A DNA stretch of 64,000 bases from VXRD01 sp965232265 (GTDB lineage Bacteria > Latescibacterota > UBA2968): positions 1,178,001 to 1,242,000 of the forward strand of contig CBDDPH010000002.1 in the NCBI GenBank assembly GCA_965232265.1, read 5' to 3'. Below, piece by piece: positions 25,685 to 34,815 of this stretch (position 1 is its first letter; each line of letters opens with the position of its first letter). Under the pieces are notes generated by a model, which searched no databases, was not told the DNA's origin, and saw nothing but the letters and a program-made list of their open reading frames with translations. A program made the position numbers and the translations under genes.

Positions 25685-27516
25685 CCCGTTTCCTTTGTTT
25701 TTTTGAGCGTCTGGATTTTTTGTCGGAGGTTTCGCAGTCGCTCGCGTGCTATGTCGGCTTCGAGGCTTGTGGGATAGTTGACGAGCAGGGTTTCATAGAT
25801 TTTTTGCGCGTCGTAATATTGGCCCAGGTATTTGTCGTATATCGCGCCCTGTGCGATATATGCGGCGGGGGAAAGCGGGCTTTCGGGTTGTGTGGCGATG
25901 AGTTTGCGGTAGGTCTGAAGGGCTTGTGGATAGCGTTTTTGGTCGGTGTAAATTTTTGCCTGATGCTCGAGCAGGCGATCCGCGAGAAAAGATTGCGGAT
26001 GGGCGCGATGGAGGGTTTCAAAGGCGTTTAATGCCCCGTTCTGATCTTTTTGGCGCAGCTTGAGACAGGCACTGGCATACGCGCTGAGCAGGGTTGCATC
26101 TGCGCGCTGGCCTTCTTGTAACAGGGCGGATAGGGCGATGGCGTCGTTGATGATGTCGCGGTTGACATCTGTTTTGAGCAAGGCGTTGAGCAGGGTTTGT
26201 GCCTGGTCGATCTGGCCCGATAGAAAATGCAACTCGGCGAGGCGAAAGCGCGCTTCGGTTACTTCGGAGTCGGTCGCTTTTTCGGAAATAACCTGGTAGT
26301 AGATGCGCCGCGTTTTATCTGTGTTATTCGCCTGTAGATGTCCTTCGGCAAGGGCAAATAGCGCCTTGTATCGCCAGGTGCTGCGCCGATGGGTCTGGAT
26401 CAAGTTTTGAAATGCTTGTTGGGCACCTGCGGCGTCATTGTGGTGATCGCGCAAGATGATGCCCACGAGATAACGGGCTTCGTCTGCCTCTGCGCGGTCG
26501 GGGTGATGGGTGATGAGGGCACTGTAGTGGGTTTGTGCCTCAGCGGGGCGGCCTGCAAGCTGATACGCTTTGCCCAGGCCCAATTGTGCGCGGGCGCGAT
26601 AGTCGGGACGGTCTGCGCGATCACATATCGCCCGATAAGCGGCAATAGCGATTGCGGGATTTTCATTGTCGAGGGCGTAGTGCGCGATGCGGAAGAGATA
26701 ATGCCAGTTATTATTTGTAGGCGCATCGGGCGAGAGCAACAGGTCGAGTGTTTGCGCGATAAATCCAGCGGGCAGGGCGTATTCGATGAGCAGGCTGAGA
26801 TGGGTTTGGTCGCTGGGCGATGAGAGCAGGCCAAAGATCTCGGCGTGCTGGTCGCCATTTTGGGCAAAATCGCGCAGGCGTGATTCAACGTGTGCGCGGT
26901 ACTGCGGATTTTCCCGAACCCAGACCAGATATTCGCGCACGGCATCGGGATAATGGGCGCGGCGTTCGGCGAGTTCGGCGAGTTCGCGGGCAAAAAGCGT
27001 TGTGTCCTGGCGTGCGGTTCTCGCGCGGCGGTAGGTCTGTTCGGCGCGTTTGTCCATGTTGCGCCTGCGATAGCGGTCGGCAATGATGGCAAAGGCGTGT
27101 GTGTTCGTCGAATGCTGAAGCAGGGGTTCCCAGGAGGCGGCTGCGGAATCTATTTGCCCCAGTTCAAAGAGCGCGATGCCCAGGTGAAGACGTGTGTTGT
27201 TGTCGTTTGGAAAAGACGACAGGCGTTGGCGCAATAGCTCCACGGTTTCGGCATGCCTGCCCGCCCGCGAGAGTGCGGTGCTGAGGCGCATGAGAAGGTC
27301 GACGCGATGGGGATGCTGGATGTAAAGCCCGCGGTAGATGTGGATCGCGCTCGTGAAGTCCTTTTCGGCTTCGAGGGCGCTTGCACGCTGGAGCGCGGCG
27401 CTGATCTGCTCGGTAGATGCGATAGCAGTTCCCGCGATTAAGAGGAGAAGTGCGATATAGCAACTATCTCGCAAAAACCAAATTTTAGTCGTCCGTTGTC
27501 TTTTTCGCATCTTCAA
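25681..27516 (-). CDS. Secreted tetratricopeptide-repeat protein
   Basis: 611 residues. N-terminal signal/anchor (about 15-33, SCYIALLLLIAGTAIAS) followed by many TPR-like helix pairs, for example ALQRASALEAEKDFTSAIHIYRG and ALQTYRKLIATQPESPLSPAAYIAQG. Late repeats resemble YbgF/BamD-type modules that bind periplasmic partners. Start overlaps the end of the DUF4175 gene by 32 bases and its stop overlaps the next gene by 4, so the cluster is tightly coupled. Likely a periplasmic assembly factor (inference). Confidence 0.85.
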   Translation of the reverse strand: MKMRKRQRTTKIWFLRDSCYIALLLLIAGTAIASTEQISAALQRASALEAEKDFTSAIHIYRGLYIQHPHRVDLLMRLSTALSRAGRHAETVELLRQRLSSFPNDNNTRLHLGIALFELGQIDSAAASWEPLLQHSTNTHAFAIIADRYRRRNMDKRAEQTYRRARTARQDTTLFARELAELAERRAHYPDAVREYLVWVRENPQYRAHVESRLRDFAQNGDQHAEIFGLLSSPSDQTHLSLLIEYALPAGFIAQTLDLLLSPDAPTNNNWHYLFRIAHYALDNENPAIAIAAYRAICDRADRPDYRARAQLGLGKAYQLAGRPAEAQTHYSALITHHPDRAEADEARYLVGIILRDHHNDAAGAQQAFQNLIQTHRRSTWRYKALFALAEGHLQANNTDKTRRIYYQVISEKATDSEVTEARFRLAELHFLSGQIDQAQTLLNALLKTDVNRDIINDAIALSALLQEGQRADATLLSAYASACLKLRQKDQNGALNAFETLHRAHPQSFLADRLLEHQAKIYTDQKRYPQALQTYRKLIATQPESPLSPAAYIAQGAIYDKYLGQYYDAQKIYETLLVNYPTSLEADIARERLRNLRQKIQTLKKTKETG

Positions 27517-30500
27517 TCAAGTTTTCAAAATACCGCCGGATGAGGGCCTGATATTCGGATGAATATCCTTCTTTGAGGGCGTCGCGCATGAGATGGCGCA
27601 GGGGGTTGTCGGCTTCTCCCAAATCTGCGGGGAGCGATCCCGGTCCGCGATAGGTCAGATTTACGCCCGTGCGCGCCTGTCGTTTTTTGCTCTTTCCGCG
27701 CGATCTCATTGCCTGTTGGGCATCGAGCATGCGGGAGAGGATTTGTCGCTGTCGCATGAGGGTTTGAGGAGCGACCCGGCGCTGGAGCATTTCGCGTGTG
27801 GTTTCCTGCATGTCGCTGGCGATTTTGCCCAGGTCGCCGAGCATTTCGCGCTGTTGCCGCGCCAATTCGCCGCGCAGGGCATTGAGCGCGTCCCGGATGG
27901 CGCGCTGTTGGGCCGCGAGTTTTTGCCACGAAGGTTGGCCGCCTGGCTGCCCAAATAGATTTTCGGTTTGGGCGTTGAGCGATCCCTGTTGCTGGGCGAG
28001 TTGCGCCATTTTTGCCATCATTTCTTCAAAGCCCGTACCCGATTCTGACGCGGCGAGTTGCCCCAGTGCGTTTTGTACCATCATGGCCCCGCGATTGATT
28101 TCGCCCATGGCTTCGCGGGCGAGTTGTGCGGCCTGATTGGCATTGCCCGCGTTGAGTTGTTCGGCAGCACCGGCCATTTTGTTCAGGGCCTGACCCAGGG
28201 CTGCCTGTGCGCTGGGGGGCATGAAGAAGGTTTTTTGCGAGGCGTCCATCATGCGTTGCGCCATGCGCGATGCTCCGGTTATGGCACGCGCCTGGTCCAG
28301 GGCAAGGGGCGCGGTGTCGTCGCGGTTTCCCGCCTCATTGGCGCGCTGTGTCGTGCGTTCCTGCGCCTGGGATAAGGTGAGCAAATCGTGCAATACGCGG
28401 TTGAGTTCTCTGGCGATCTCATCTTTTTGGCGCTGGACAAATTGCTGTCGGGTCTGTGCGAGGTTCTGGCTCATGTTCTGCAAGTCCCGGGCGAGCGCAT
28501 CGCTATTTTGCCCCGCGCTTTGCCGTTGTCCCCGGGCGAGATCCCGGCGCACCTGATCCATGCGGGGGGTGAGTCGCTTGTTTTGTATGGCGTTGGCGAG
28601 TTGGTCGAGTTCGCCGTCGGTGGGGCTGTCCATTTTTTGCGATGCCTGTTGCAGTTCGGTGTGCAATTGTTCGGTGTCTCGGGCAATGCGCGTCTGGCGG
28701 CGGATGAGGTCTTCGACGGGTTCGCGTTGGATATTTTGCGTGATCTGATCCTGAGCCTGGGCGAGTTCTTCGAGTTTTTGGTTGAGCGCGTCGAGGGTTT
28801 GTTGTTGTTGCACGCGCCGCAAGAGAGCGAGGGTGCGGTCGATACTTTCGCGGAATTTCTCGCGCTCCATCTGAAATTGTTCGAGGGCTTCGCGCACCAT
28901 GTTCGCATCGGCACTTTTGATGGCTTCGTCCAATTTTTTCATGACATCGTCGAGTTCTGGCGTGCGGATTTGCGAGAGCAATGTTTGTAATTCTTCGAGT
29001 TTTTGCAGGGTATCGTCTTCGAGCAATCCGCTTTCTTGCAGGCGGTCGAGTGCGTGTTGGAGTTGTTCGGCTGTGGATTCAATCTGTTCGGCGAGTTGTT
29101 CTTGCGTTTGGCGCGCTTTTTCGAGTTCGCGTTTTTCCTGCCAATCGAGTTTGTCTTTGGAGAGCATATCGCGGGCGAGTTCTTTGAGGCGTGCGTCGAG
29201 TTTGCGCCCGCGTTGTTGTACGGCTTCCATCTCGTCGATGCTTTCGCGCTGTGTTTTGTCCGCTTCCCGATGGATTTCAAACAGGCTGGGCATGCGAATG
29301 GTAAAGGTGGCTGTTTCCCCATAAGAGGGCCTGGGGTTGTTGTCGTAAGCGCGGATTCTGTAGGTGATTTGATCGCTGGGGAGCAAGTCGAGGTTGGACA
29401 GGTCCCAGGGGTAAGAGGTCTCGATTTCGCGCCCGGGCGTTGTGACAATTGGCAGGATGTGGTCTGTGTCGTCGCCTTTCTGGTATCTGAGTTGCAGGCG
29501 CGAGATGCCATAGTCGTCAAAGGCTTCGGCAACGAGGGAGACGCGCATCGATTCTGTGAGGTCGATGTCCTGTCCCGGCTGCAACAGGCGCACATCGGGC
29601 GGTTGATCGGGCAGCGCGACAATGCGATATGTTACGGGATCTTTGTTGGCGATCATCTGGTTATCGCGCAAGCGCATGCGATAACGCCCGTCTTTTTTAA
29701 CGATCAGGGTCGCCCGCGCAAGCGATGAAGATACGGCGGCGGGCAATTCTGTTGCGTCGTCAAATACGAGCGCGGCGGACGCGAGGGGCTTGTTGGCTTC
29801 AATGGTCAATGAGACTTCTGTGCCGATTGGTACAATGATGTCGCCGCCCTGTTGATCGATGCGGTCGGGCATGGCCGTGTGCGGCGGAAATCGGTCGCGG
29901 TGCGAGATGCGCGTGACAATGGGGCGCGGGTGTACGGTTGCGGTGTAGATGGGGGTTTGCGCGTCGTGGGCAGATAGGCGATAGTCAAAAGACCGCGTGA
30001 CATTGGGAAAGTGATGAGAGGCACCCGCTTGTCTGACCGATAAGGCAAAGGACGCCCACGTTTGTACGCCCTTTTCGCGCACATACAAACGCGCAGTACG
30101 CGGCACAATGCCCGCAAATTGTGCGGTGAGTGTGAGAGGCTCCCCACCGACGATTTCGATATTGCCCGGTTTTAAAATTATATACGTGTCTGCCGGGCGG
30201 GTGTATGGGGTTTGTGGGTTTGCGAGGCGTTGGACTGCCCCGGACAAATCCGCGGGCCATCCCGCGTGGAGCAAGAGCGCGACGAGGGCGAGCACGACAA
30301 CTGCCGTGGCAGCGCGGATGGGTGGCTTGCGGTTGATGAGCGTTTGATATGGCAGATGCTGGGTGGCGCGTTCTGCCTGGATGATTGCGGCATCCACGAG
30401 TGCGGTGGCGTGTTCTTCGCGGTCTCTTTGTCGCCACAATTGGAGCGCGTTGATCAGGTGTTGCTGGAGGCCGCCAAAGTGTTGTTCCACGCGCAGTGCA

Positions 30501-30769
30501 ATCTGGTCGAGGCTGAGAGGTCTGATAAATGGCATGACGCAGAAGCGAGCGAGCAGGTATAAGAGGCACAGGCCACACAAACTCTCCAAAATGATTTTGA
30601 GAATTGGGCGCAGGTAGAATATCGATTCGAGGATGACGAGGGCAATGCCCGCGCTGAGGATAAATACCAGCGCGAGTCCCACACCTGTCAGTGCCCGATT
30701 CGCCGCGAGCAGGGTGCGTAGCCTCGTAAGGCGGTGGGTGAGTTTTTGATGTGCGGCGTGTGAGGTCAT
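27485..30769 (-). CDS. DUF4175 family membrane protein with long coiled coil
   Basis: 1094 residues. Two transmembrane segments near the N-terminus (about 26-48 and 57-80) and a third hydrophobic stretch near 154-170, a periplasmic beta-domain region (about 190-490), then some 550 residues rich in Gln, Glu, Ala and Arg that look like coiled coil, ending ENLIEDAKKTTDD. This matches DUF4175 proteins found beside MoxR and DUF4159 genes. Function unknown; probably a membrane-anchored scaffold. No clear SD at the ATG; the upstream gap is filled with repeats (30777-30888). Confidence 0.85.
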   Translation of the reverse strand: MTSHAAHQKLTHRLTRLRTLLAANRALTGVGLALVFILSAGIALVILESIFYLRPILKIILESLCGLCLLYLLARFCVMPFIRPLSLDQIALRVEQHFGGLQQHLINALQLWRQRDREEHATALVDAAIIQAERATQHLPYQTLINRKPPIRAATAVVVLALVALLLHAGWPADLSGAVQRLANPQTPYTRPADTYIILKPGNIEIVGGEPLTLTAQFAGIVPRTARLYVREKGVQTWASFALSVRQAGASHHFPNVTRSFDYRLSAHDAQTPIYTATVHPRPIVTRISHRDRFPPHTAMPDRIDQQGGDIIVPIGTEVSLTIEANKPLASAALVFDDATELPAAVSSSLARATLIVKKDGRYRMRLRDNQMIANKDPVTYRIVALPDQPPDVRLLQPGQDIDLTESMRVSLVAEAFDDYGISRLQLRYQKGDDTDHILPIVTTPGREIETSYPWDLSNLDLLPSDQITYRIRAYDNNPRPSYGETATFTIRMPSLFEIHREADKTQRESIDEMEAVQQRGRKLDARLKELARDMLSKDKLDWQEKRELEKARQTQEQLAEQIESTAEQLQHALDRLQESGLLEDDTLQKLEELQTLLSQIRTPELDDVMKKLDEAIKSADANMVREALEQFQMEREKFRESIDRTLALLRRVQQQQTLDALNQKLEELAQAQDQITQNIQREPVEDLIRRQTRIARDTEQLHTELQQASQKMDSPTDGELDQLANAIQNKRLTPRMDQVRRDLARGQRQSAGQNSDALARDLQNMSQNLAQTRQQFVQRQKDEIARELNRVLHDLLTLSQAQERTTQRANEAGNRDDTAPLALDQARAITGASRMAQRMMDASQKTFFMPPSAQAALGQALNKMAGAAEQLNAGNANQAAQLAREAMGEINRGAMMVQNALGQLAASESGTGFEEMMAKMAQLAQQQGSLNAQTENLFGQPGGQPSWQKLAAQQRAIRDALNALRGELARQQREMLGDLGKIASDMQETTREMLQRRVAPQTLMRQRQILSRMLDAQQAMRSRGKSKKRQARTGVNLTYRGPGSLPADLGEADNPLRHLMRDALKEGYSSEYQALIRRYFENLIEDAKKTTDD

Positions 30770-30776
30770 GAGAATC

Positions 30777-30888
30777 AGTTGTCAGTTGTCAGTTGTCAGT
30801 TGTCGGTTGTCAGTCCCAACCACCCAACCCCGCCTTGGTGTGGCGGTGTGGGGACTGGTTACTGGTTACTGGCTACTGATCACTGCCT
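30777..30888. repeat. Intergenic tandem repeats between DUF4159 and DUF4175 genes
   Basis: Five near-exact heptamers of AGTTGTC type at 30777-30812, then a GGTTACTGGTTACTGGCTAC-like tandem at 30854-30876. No gene fits here. Confidence 0.7.
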
Positions 30889-31551
30889 TTAATGCGTTAG
30901 TGCCCAAATAATAACATTAGTACCCATCTTAAGTGCTTCTGTTCTCTTCTCCGGCGGGGCGTTGTGTACGTCGGGATCATCCCATCCATCGGCGATGTCG
31001 CTGCTCGTGTTGTAAAAGACGATCAAGCGGTTTTCGTGAAATAGACCCAGCGCCTGGGGGGGATCGCCGTCGTGTTCATGGATTTTTGGCAAGCCATTTG
31101 GAAAGTGAAATGGCGTCTTGAAGAGATCAAAAGACGGGGGCAATTGAACGAGTTTTTTGTCGGGGAATGCGCGTTTGAGTTCCCGGCGAAAGGATTCGTC
31201 CAAGCCGTAGTCATCGTTGGCAAAGAGAAAGCCGCCGCGTTCGAGATAGAGGCGCAAGCGCCGCAGTTCTTCTTCGGAGAATCGGATGTTGCCGTGGCCT
31301 GTGAGAAACAGTACGGGATAGGCAAAGAGGTGTTCGTCGGTGAGCGCGACCTGGGCTTCTTGCTCGGCGGTGCGGATGGGCGTGTGTTGTTTGATAAATG
31401 CGAGCAGGTTGGGGATTTCTGTTGGGCCATTGTACCAGTCGCCGCCGCCGTCGTATTTGAGACGTGCGATGGTGAATGCCGCAGGCGGGTCTTGCAATTG
31501 CGCCAGGCTGGGCGCAGAGATTATCAGGAGTAAGAGGCAGAAATGGCGCAT
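30889..31551 (-). CDS. Secreted DUF4159 protein
   Basis: 220 residues with a signal peptide (about 1-17, MRHFCLLLLIISAPSLA) and a DUF4159 (ThuA/glutaminase-like fold) body: FTIARLKYDGGGDWYNGP, FLTGHGNIRFSEEE, YLERGGFLFANDDYGLDESFRRE, and a C-terminal WDDPDVHNAPPE. Typical partner of DUF4175 and MoxR proteins. Function unknown. First gene of the cluster reading left; weak SD. Confidence 0.88.
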   Translation of the reverse strand: MRHFCLLLLIISAPSLAQLQDPPAAFTIARLKYDGGGDWYNGPTEIPNLLAFIKQHTPIRTAEQEAQVALTDEHLFAYPVLFLTGHGNIRFSEEELRRLRLYLERGGFLFANDDYGLDESFRRELKRAFPDKKLVQLPPSFDLFKTPFHFPNGLPKIHEHDGDPPQALGLFHENRLIVFYNTSSDIADGWDDPDVHNAPPEKRTEALKMGTNVIIWALTH

Positions 31552-31587
31552 GATTTTTATGACGCAAGAAAGCGGTTTTCGGTTCCG

Positions 31588-31926
31588 TCAGCGGTCTTTC
31601 ACGTTGTCTATTTGCAGGATGGGAGGCTCTGTGCCAAAGGTATAAGTGCAGTCGAAGTCAACTTCGGATAAACACCGCGTATCGATTGGAAATGCCGCGC
31701 ATTGTTTGGGGCGGTTTTCGTAGATGCTACAGAGGGTGTCTCCGGTGTCATTTTTGATGAGAAAGGGGCATTTGAACAGGAGTTCGCAGCAGTTGCCACA
31801 CTGGTTGCATTCGCCCTGTCGGTTTTTTTCTTGTTGCGCGACGTAGGCTTTGCGAAATCGCAGCAGCACAAAGCGTCGCACTTTGCCGATGGCTTGTTCG
31901 CGCATTTTGCCAAGGGTTCTGGGCAT
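31588..31926 (-). CDS. YkgJ-family cysteine-cluster protein
   Basis: 112 residues. CNQCGNCCELLFKCPFL followed by CSIYENRPKQCAAFP gives the CxxCxxCC...C...C pattern of YkgJ proteins, proposed to bind zinc or an Fe-S cluster. The basic N-terminus (about 1-33) has no clear membrane helix. A conserved C-terminal pair (RCLSEVDFDC) adds further cysteines. AGGA precedes the ATG. Role unknown. Confidence 0.85.
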   Translation of the reverse strand: MPRTLGKMREQAIGKVRRFVLLRFRKAYVAQQEKNRQGECNQCGNCCELLFKCPFLIKNDTGDTLCSIYENRPKQCAAFPIDTRCLSEVDFDCTYTFGTEPPILQIDNVKDR

Positions 31927-31983
31927 AAGAGAGTCCTATGAAAATATCCATGGTCGGGGTATGAAGGCGAGTGAGCGGTGTAT

Positions 31984-31999
31984 AACTGCGCCAGCAGTT
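31984..31999. repeat. Dispersed palindrome copy (c), inner arm
   Basis: AACTGC (31984-31989), 4-base loop, GCAGTT (31994-31999), preceded at 31961 by ATGAAGGCGAGT, which also precedes copy (d). Confidence 0.55.
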
Positions 32000-32047
32000 C
32001 AATCGAGCATGACTGGTTCAGGCCCGTTCACGACACGAAGGGATGGT

Positions 32048-32071
32048 AGGTGCGGTTTAAAACCCGCACCT
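32048..32071. repeat. Dispersed palindrome copy (c), outer arm
   Basis: AGGTGCGG (32048-32055) pairs with CCGCACCT (32064-32071), the same arm as in copy (b), just behind the DUF4432 gene; it could also act as its terminator hairpin, though no T run follows. Confidence 0.55.
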
Positions 32072-32075
32072 GCGT

Positions 32076-33218
32076 TTATTTTATATTTTCAATTTCACGC
32101 TCTGCAGCCTGTACGCCGTCTTTGGTGTCGTGAACGGCGATGGTGAGGTCGCAGTGCCGGGTTTCGCCCCCGTTGAGTGTGATAACGCGCCCGGCGTCGC
32201 GCTCAACGCTTTTGGCGTTGGGATAGTTGGTGGCGGGTTCGAGGCCTACAACGTATCCATCTGAGGTTGCTGCGGTGTTTTTCCAGAGGGTAAAGTACGG
32301 CATGTGTTTGCGTGAATAGTGGAGCGAAGACCCTATGTTGCCTTCGGCGTTTTTGAGGAGGACAGATGTGTTGCCCGCGCTGTTGCCAGCGAGTTCGTAA
32401 AAATAAACTTGTTCGATATAACCCGGGGTGGGACCGAGACATTGGTCGAAGGTGTGAAAGCCTTCCTCTGCGCGTGGGTCGCGTGGGGAGACGGTTTTGT
32501 GCGGCGTTACAATGGACGCGCCTTCTTCGAGGAGGGGTGCGCCGTAATTGCAGTGGTAGAGCAGTTGCATTTCAGCGGGTTTGTCGTTGAGGTTGGTGAC
32601 TTGATCGGCGATGGTGAAGGCGTTGCTGCCGAGTTCGGTCGATATGGCTGTGGTGAGGCGCAGCGCGGGACCAAACATCATGGTTTCATCCACGATGCCC
32701 AATACGGTGATGCGATGGGGTGGTGTCAGGTCGATTTGTACTTCGACATAACGCGCGGGTATGTTGGCGATTTTGCCGTGCAGAGGGACAAAGACTTCGG
32801 CTTCGTTGCCGTTGTTGTCGATGACGATGTCGTTGCCGGGTGCGCCATTGCTATCGAGGCCACAGCGCACGATCCATTCGTTAAAGCCTTTTAGCCATCC
32901 CAGGCCGCCCCGGTCGTTGAGGTCGATAAAGGCCGGGTTGACGAGGTCGCGCACGGGCGATTCCCAGCCGAGGCATAAGCCGCGATACGAGCCTTTCCAT
33001 ATTCCCATGCCGCGCGTGGGAACGATAGAAACTGAGAGTGCGCCGTTGTCGAGTTCTATGAGGTCAACCCCGTCTTGTGTGCCGCCTTTGAGGGCGGTTT
33101 TTTGTACGCGCCATGGATATTCTGTGCCAAGTGGTAGGGTGGATTCATCGATGGTCCACGATTCGGTCCAGAGTGCGCGTTCGACATTGGTGAGAACAAA
33201 GCGATACATGCCTTCCAT
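32076..33218 (-). CDS. DUF4432 family protein (aldose-1-epimerase-like fold)
   Basis: 380 residues with the DUF4432 pattern: VSIVPTRGMGIWKGSYRGL, then ESPVRDLVNPAFIDLNDRGGLGWL, FNEWIVRCGL, LLYHCNYGAPLLEEG and a C-terminal EPATNYPNAKSVERDAGRV. These are cytosolic beta-sandwich proteins related to galactose mutarotase, presumed to act on sugars or sugar acids; substrate unknown. Monocistronic, bracketed by repeats. ATG at 33218 has AAGGA upstream. Confidence 0.85.
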   Translation of the reverse strand: MEGMYRFVLTNVERALWTESWTIDESTLPLGTEYPWRVQKTALKGGTQDGVDLIELDNGALSVSIVPTRGMGIWKGSYRGLCLGWESPVRDLVNPAFIDLNDRGGLGWLKGFNEWIVRCGLDSNGAPGNDIVIDNNGNEAEVFVPLHGKIANIPARYVEVQIDLTPPHRITVLGIVDETMMFGPALRLTTAISTELGSNAFTIADQVTNLNDKPAEMQLLYHCNYGAPLLEEGASIVTPHKTVSPRDPRAEEGFHTFDQCLGPTPGYIEQVYFYELAGNSAGNTSVLLKNAEGNIGSSLHYSRKHMPYFTLWKNTAATSDGYVVGLEPATNYPNAKSVERDAGRVITLNGGETRHCDLTIAVHDTKDGVQAAEREIENIK

Positions 33219-33311
33219 GGGATTTCCTTCTGTGTAGGGGACAGAGGTCCTTTTTTGTTCGTCTGAATATACGGGAAAATGCGCGAGGTGAAAAGCGCAA
33301 CATAAGGGCGG

Positions 33312-33340
33312 TTGTCAAAATGGATATAAGTCGTTATACT
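33312..33340 (+). promoter_or_regulatory. Sigma70-type promoter for the Mur ligase-ldcA genes
   Basis: TTGTCA (33312-33317), 17-base spacer, TATACT (33335-33340), followed by a leader of about 85 bases that contains a small palindrome (GGGCGAAA with TTTCGCCC, 33395-33414). Confidence 0.75.
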
Positions 33341-33432
33341 TTTTTATCGTATTGCCAATCATGCGAATAAAGCGTAGAAATCATAGCGCAATGACGGGCG
33401 AAAGGTTTTTCGCCCCTACAATATCCACGCCC

Positions 33433-34815
33433 ATGAACAGACAAACTTTTTTCTTTTGCGGTATTGGCGGCAGCGGCATGAGTGCTATTGCACAGGTGTT
33501 GCTGCATCAAGGCCATGCGGTGCGCGGGTCGGATCGCAGCTATGACCGCGGGCAGAATGCGGATTTGTACGCGCAATTGCAGGCACTTGGGGTGGTGTTA
33601 TTTCCGCAAGATGGATCGGGCGTGGATGCAGATGTGGATGTGCTGGTGGTGTCGAGTGCGGTCGAGCCGACGATTTTGGATGTACAGGCGGGGCTGGATC
33701 GCGGTATTGCGATTTGCAAACGGGCAGAGGTGTTGGCGGACTTGTTCCATCGGGGGACGGGGATAGCCATAGGGGGGACGAGTGGCAAATCCACAGTGAC
33801 GGGAATGATTGGGCATATTTTGAACAGGACGGGACGCAATCCCACGGTGATCAATGGCGGGATCATGCGCGATGCGGTGCAACCTCCGCGATTGGGCAAT
33901 GCATTGTGCGGCGATGCCGAGTTGGTCGTGATTGAGGCAGACGAGAGCGATGGTACGATTGCGCTGTACGAGCCGACGGTGGCGGTGTTGACGAATATTT
34001 CGCTGGATCACAAGCCGATGGCAGAATTGGAGTCGCTTTTTGGGGCGTTTTGCGAAAGGGCGAGCGATGCGGTGGTGGTGAATCGCAACTGCGAGCGGTC
34101 GATGGTGTTGACGCAAGGGGTAAAGCGGCGGGTGACTTTTGGAGTGGATTGCGAAGGGGCAGATATGCACGCTGCCGATGTCGCGTTGTTGCCCGATGGC
34201 GTGCGGTGTGTTCTCAATGGACAGCCGTGTCGGTTGCGCGTACCTGGCCGGCACAATGTCGCCAATGCCGTGGCGGCGATTGCCGCGTGTGGGGTGCTTG
34301 GGATAAGCGCGAAGGATGGGGCAGAAGCATTGGGTGATTTTCGGGGGATCGGCAGGCGATTGGAGGTGGTGGGCAAAGCACAGGGGGTGACGGTGATCGA
34401 TGATTTTGCCCATAATCCAGATAAAATTGCCGCGAGTTTGGCAACGCTAAAGGCGCAGCCCGGGCGCGTGTTGTCGGTGTTTCAACCGCACGGGTTTGGA
34501 CCAACGCGATTTTTGATGGATGGACTGATTTCGGCGTATGTCAATGGGATGGACGCGGATGATCTGGTGATTATGTCGGAGATTTTTTATGCGGGTGGGA
34601 CAGCGCAAAAGGATATTTCTTCGGGGGATTTGATCGCGCAGATTGCGCGTGCTGGGCGACGGGCTGAGTATATTGAAAGGCGCGAGGATATCGTCGTGCG
34701 TCTGGCGGAGGAAGCGCGGGATGGCGATAGGATTGTCGTCATGGGCGCGCGGGATGATTCGCTGACGGATTTTGCGAGAGATATATTGTCGCGGATTGAG
34801 AGCAGGGTGCGATGA
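33433..34815 (+). CDS. Mur ligase family protein, MurC/Mpl-like
   Basis: 460 residues with MurC-type N-domain (CGIGGSGMSAIA, SDRSYDRG), P-loop GGTSGKST (about 114-121), VIEADESDGT, NISLDHK and C-terminal DDFAHNPDKI. The P-loop has Ser where MurC and Mpl normally have His (GTHGKTT). Being coupled to ldcA, it may be a murein-peptide recycling ligase (Mpl role) rather than biosynthetic MurC; this is inference. The start at 33433 was chosen over a longer frame that crosses a palindrome. Confidence 0.8.
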   Translation: MNRQTFFFCGIGGSGMSAIAQVLLHQGHAVRGSDRSYDRGQNADLYAQLQALGVVLFPQDGSGVDADVDVLVVSSAVEPTILDVQAGLDRGIAICKRAEVLADLFHRGTGIAIGGTSGKSTVTGMIGHILNRTGRNPTVINGGIMRDAVQPPRLGNALCGDAELVVIEADESDGTIALYEPTVAVLTNISLDHKPMAELESLFGAFCERASDAVVVNRNCERSMVLTQGVKRRVTFGVDCEGADMHAADVALLPDGVRCVLNGQPCRLRVPGRHNVANAVAAIAACGVLGISAKDGAEALGDFRGIGRRLEVVGKAQGVTVIDDFAHNPDKIAASLATLKAQPGRVLSVFQPHGFGPTRFLMDGLISAYVNGMDADDLVIMSEIFYAGGTAQKDISSGDLIAQIARAGRRAEYIERREDIVVRLAEEARDGDRIVVMGARDDSLTDFARDILSRIESRVR

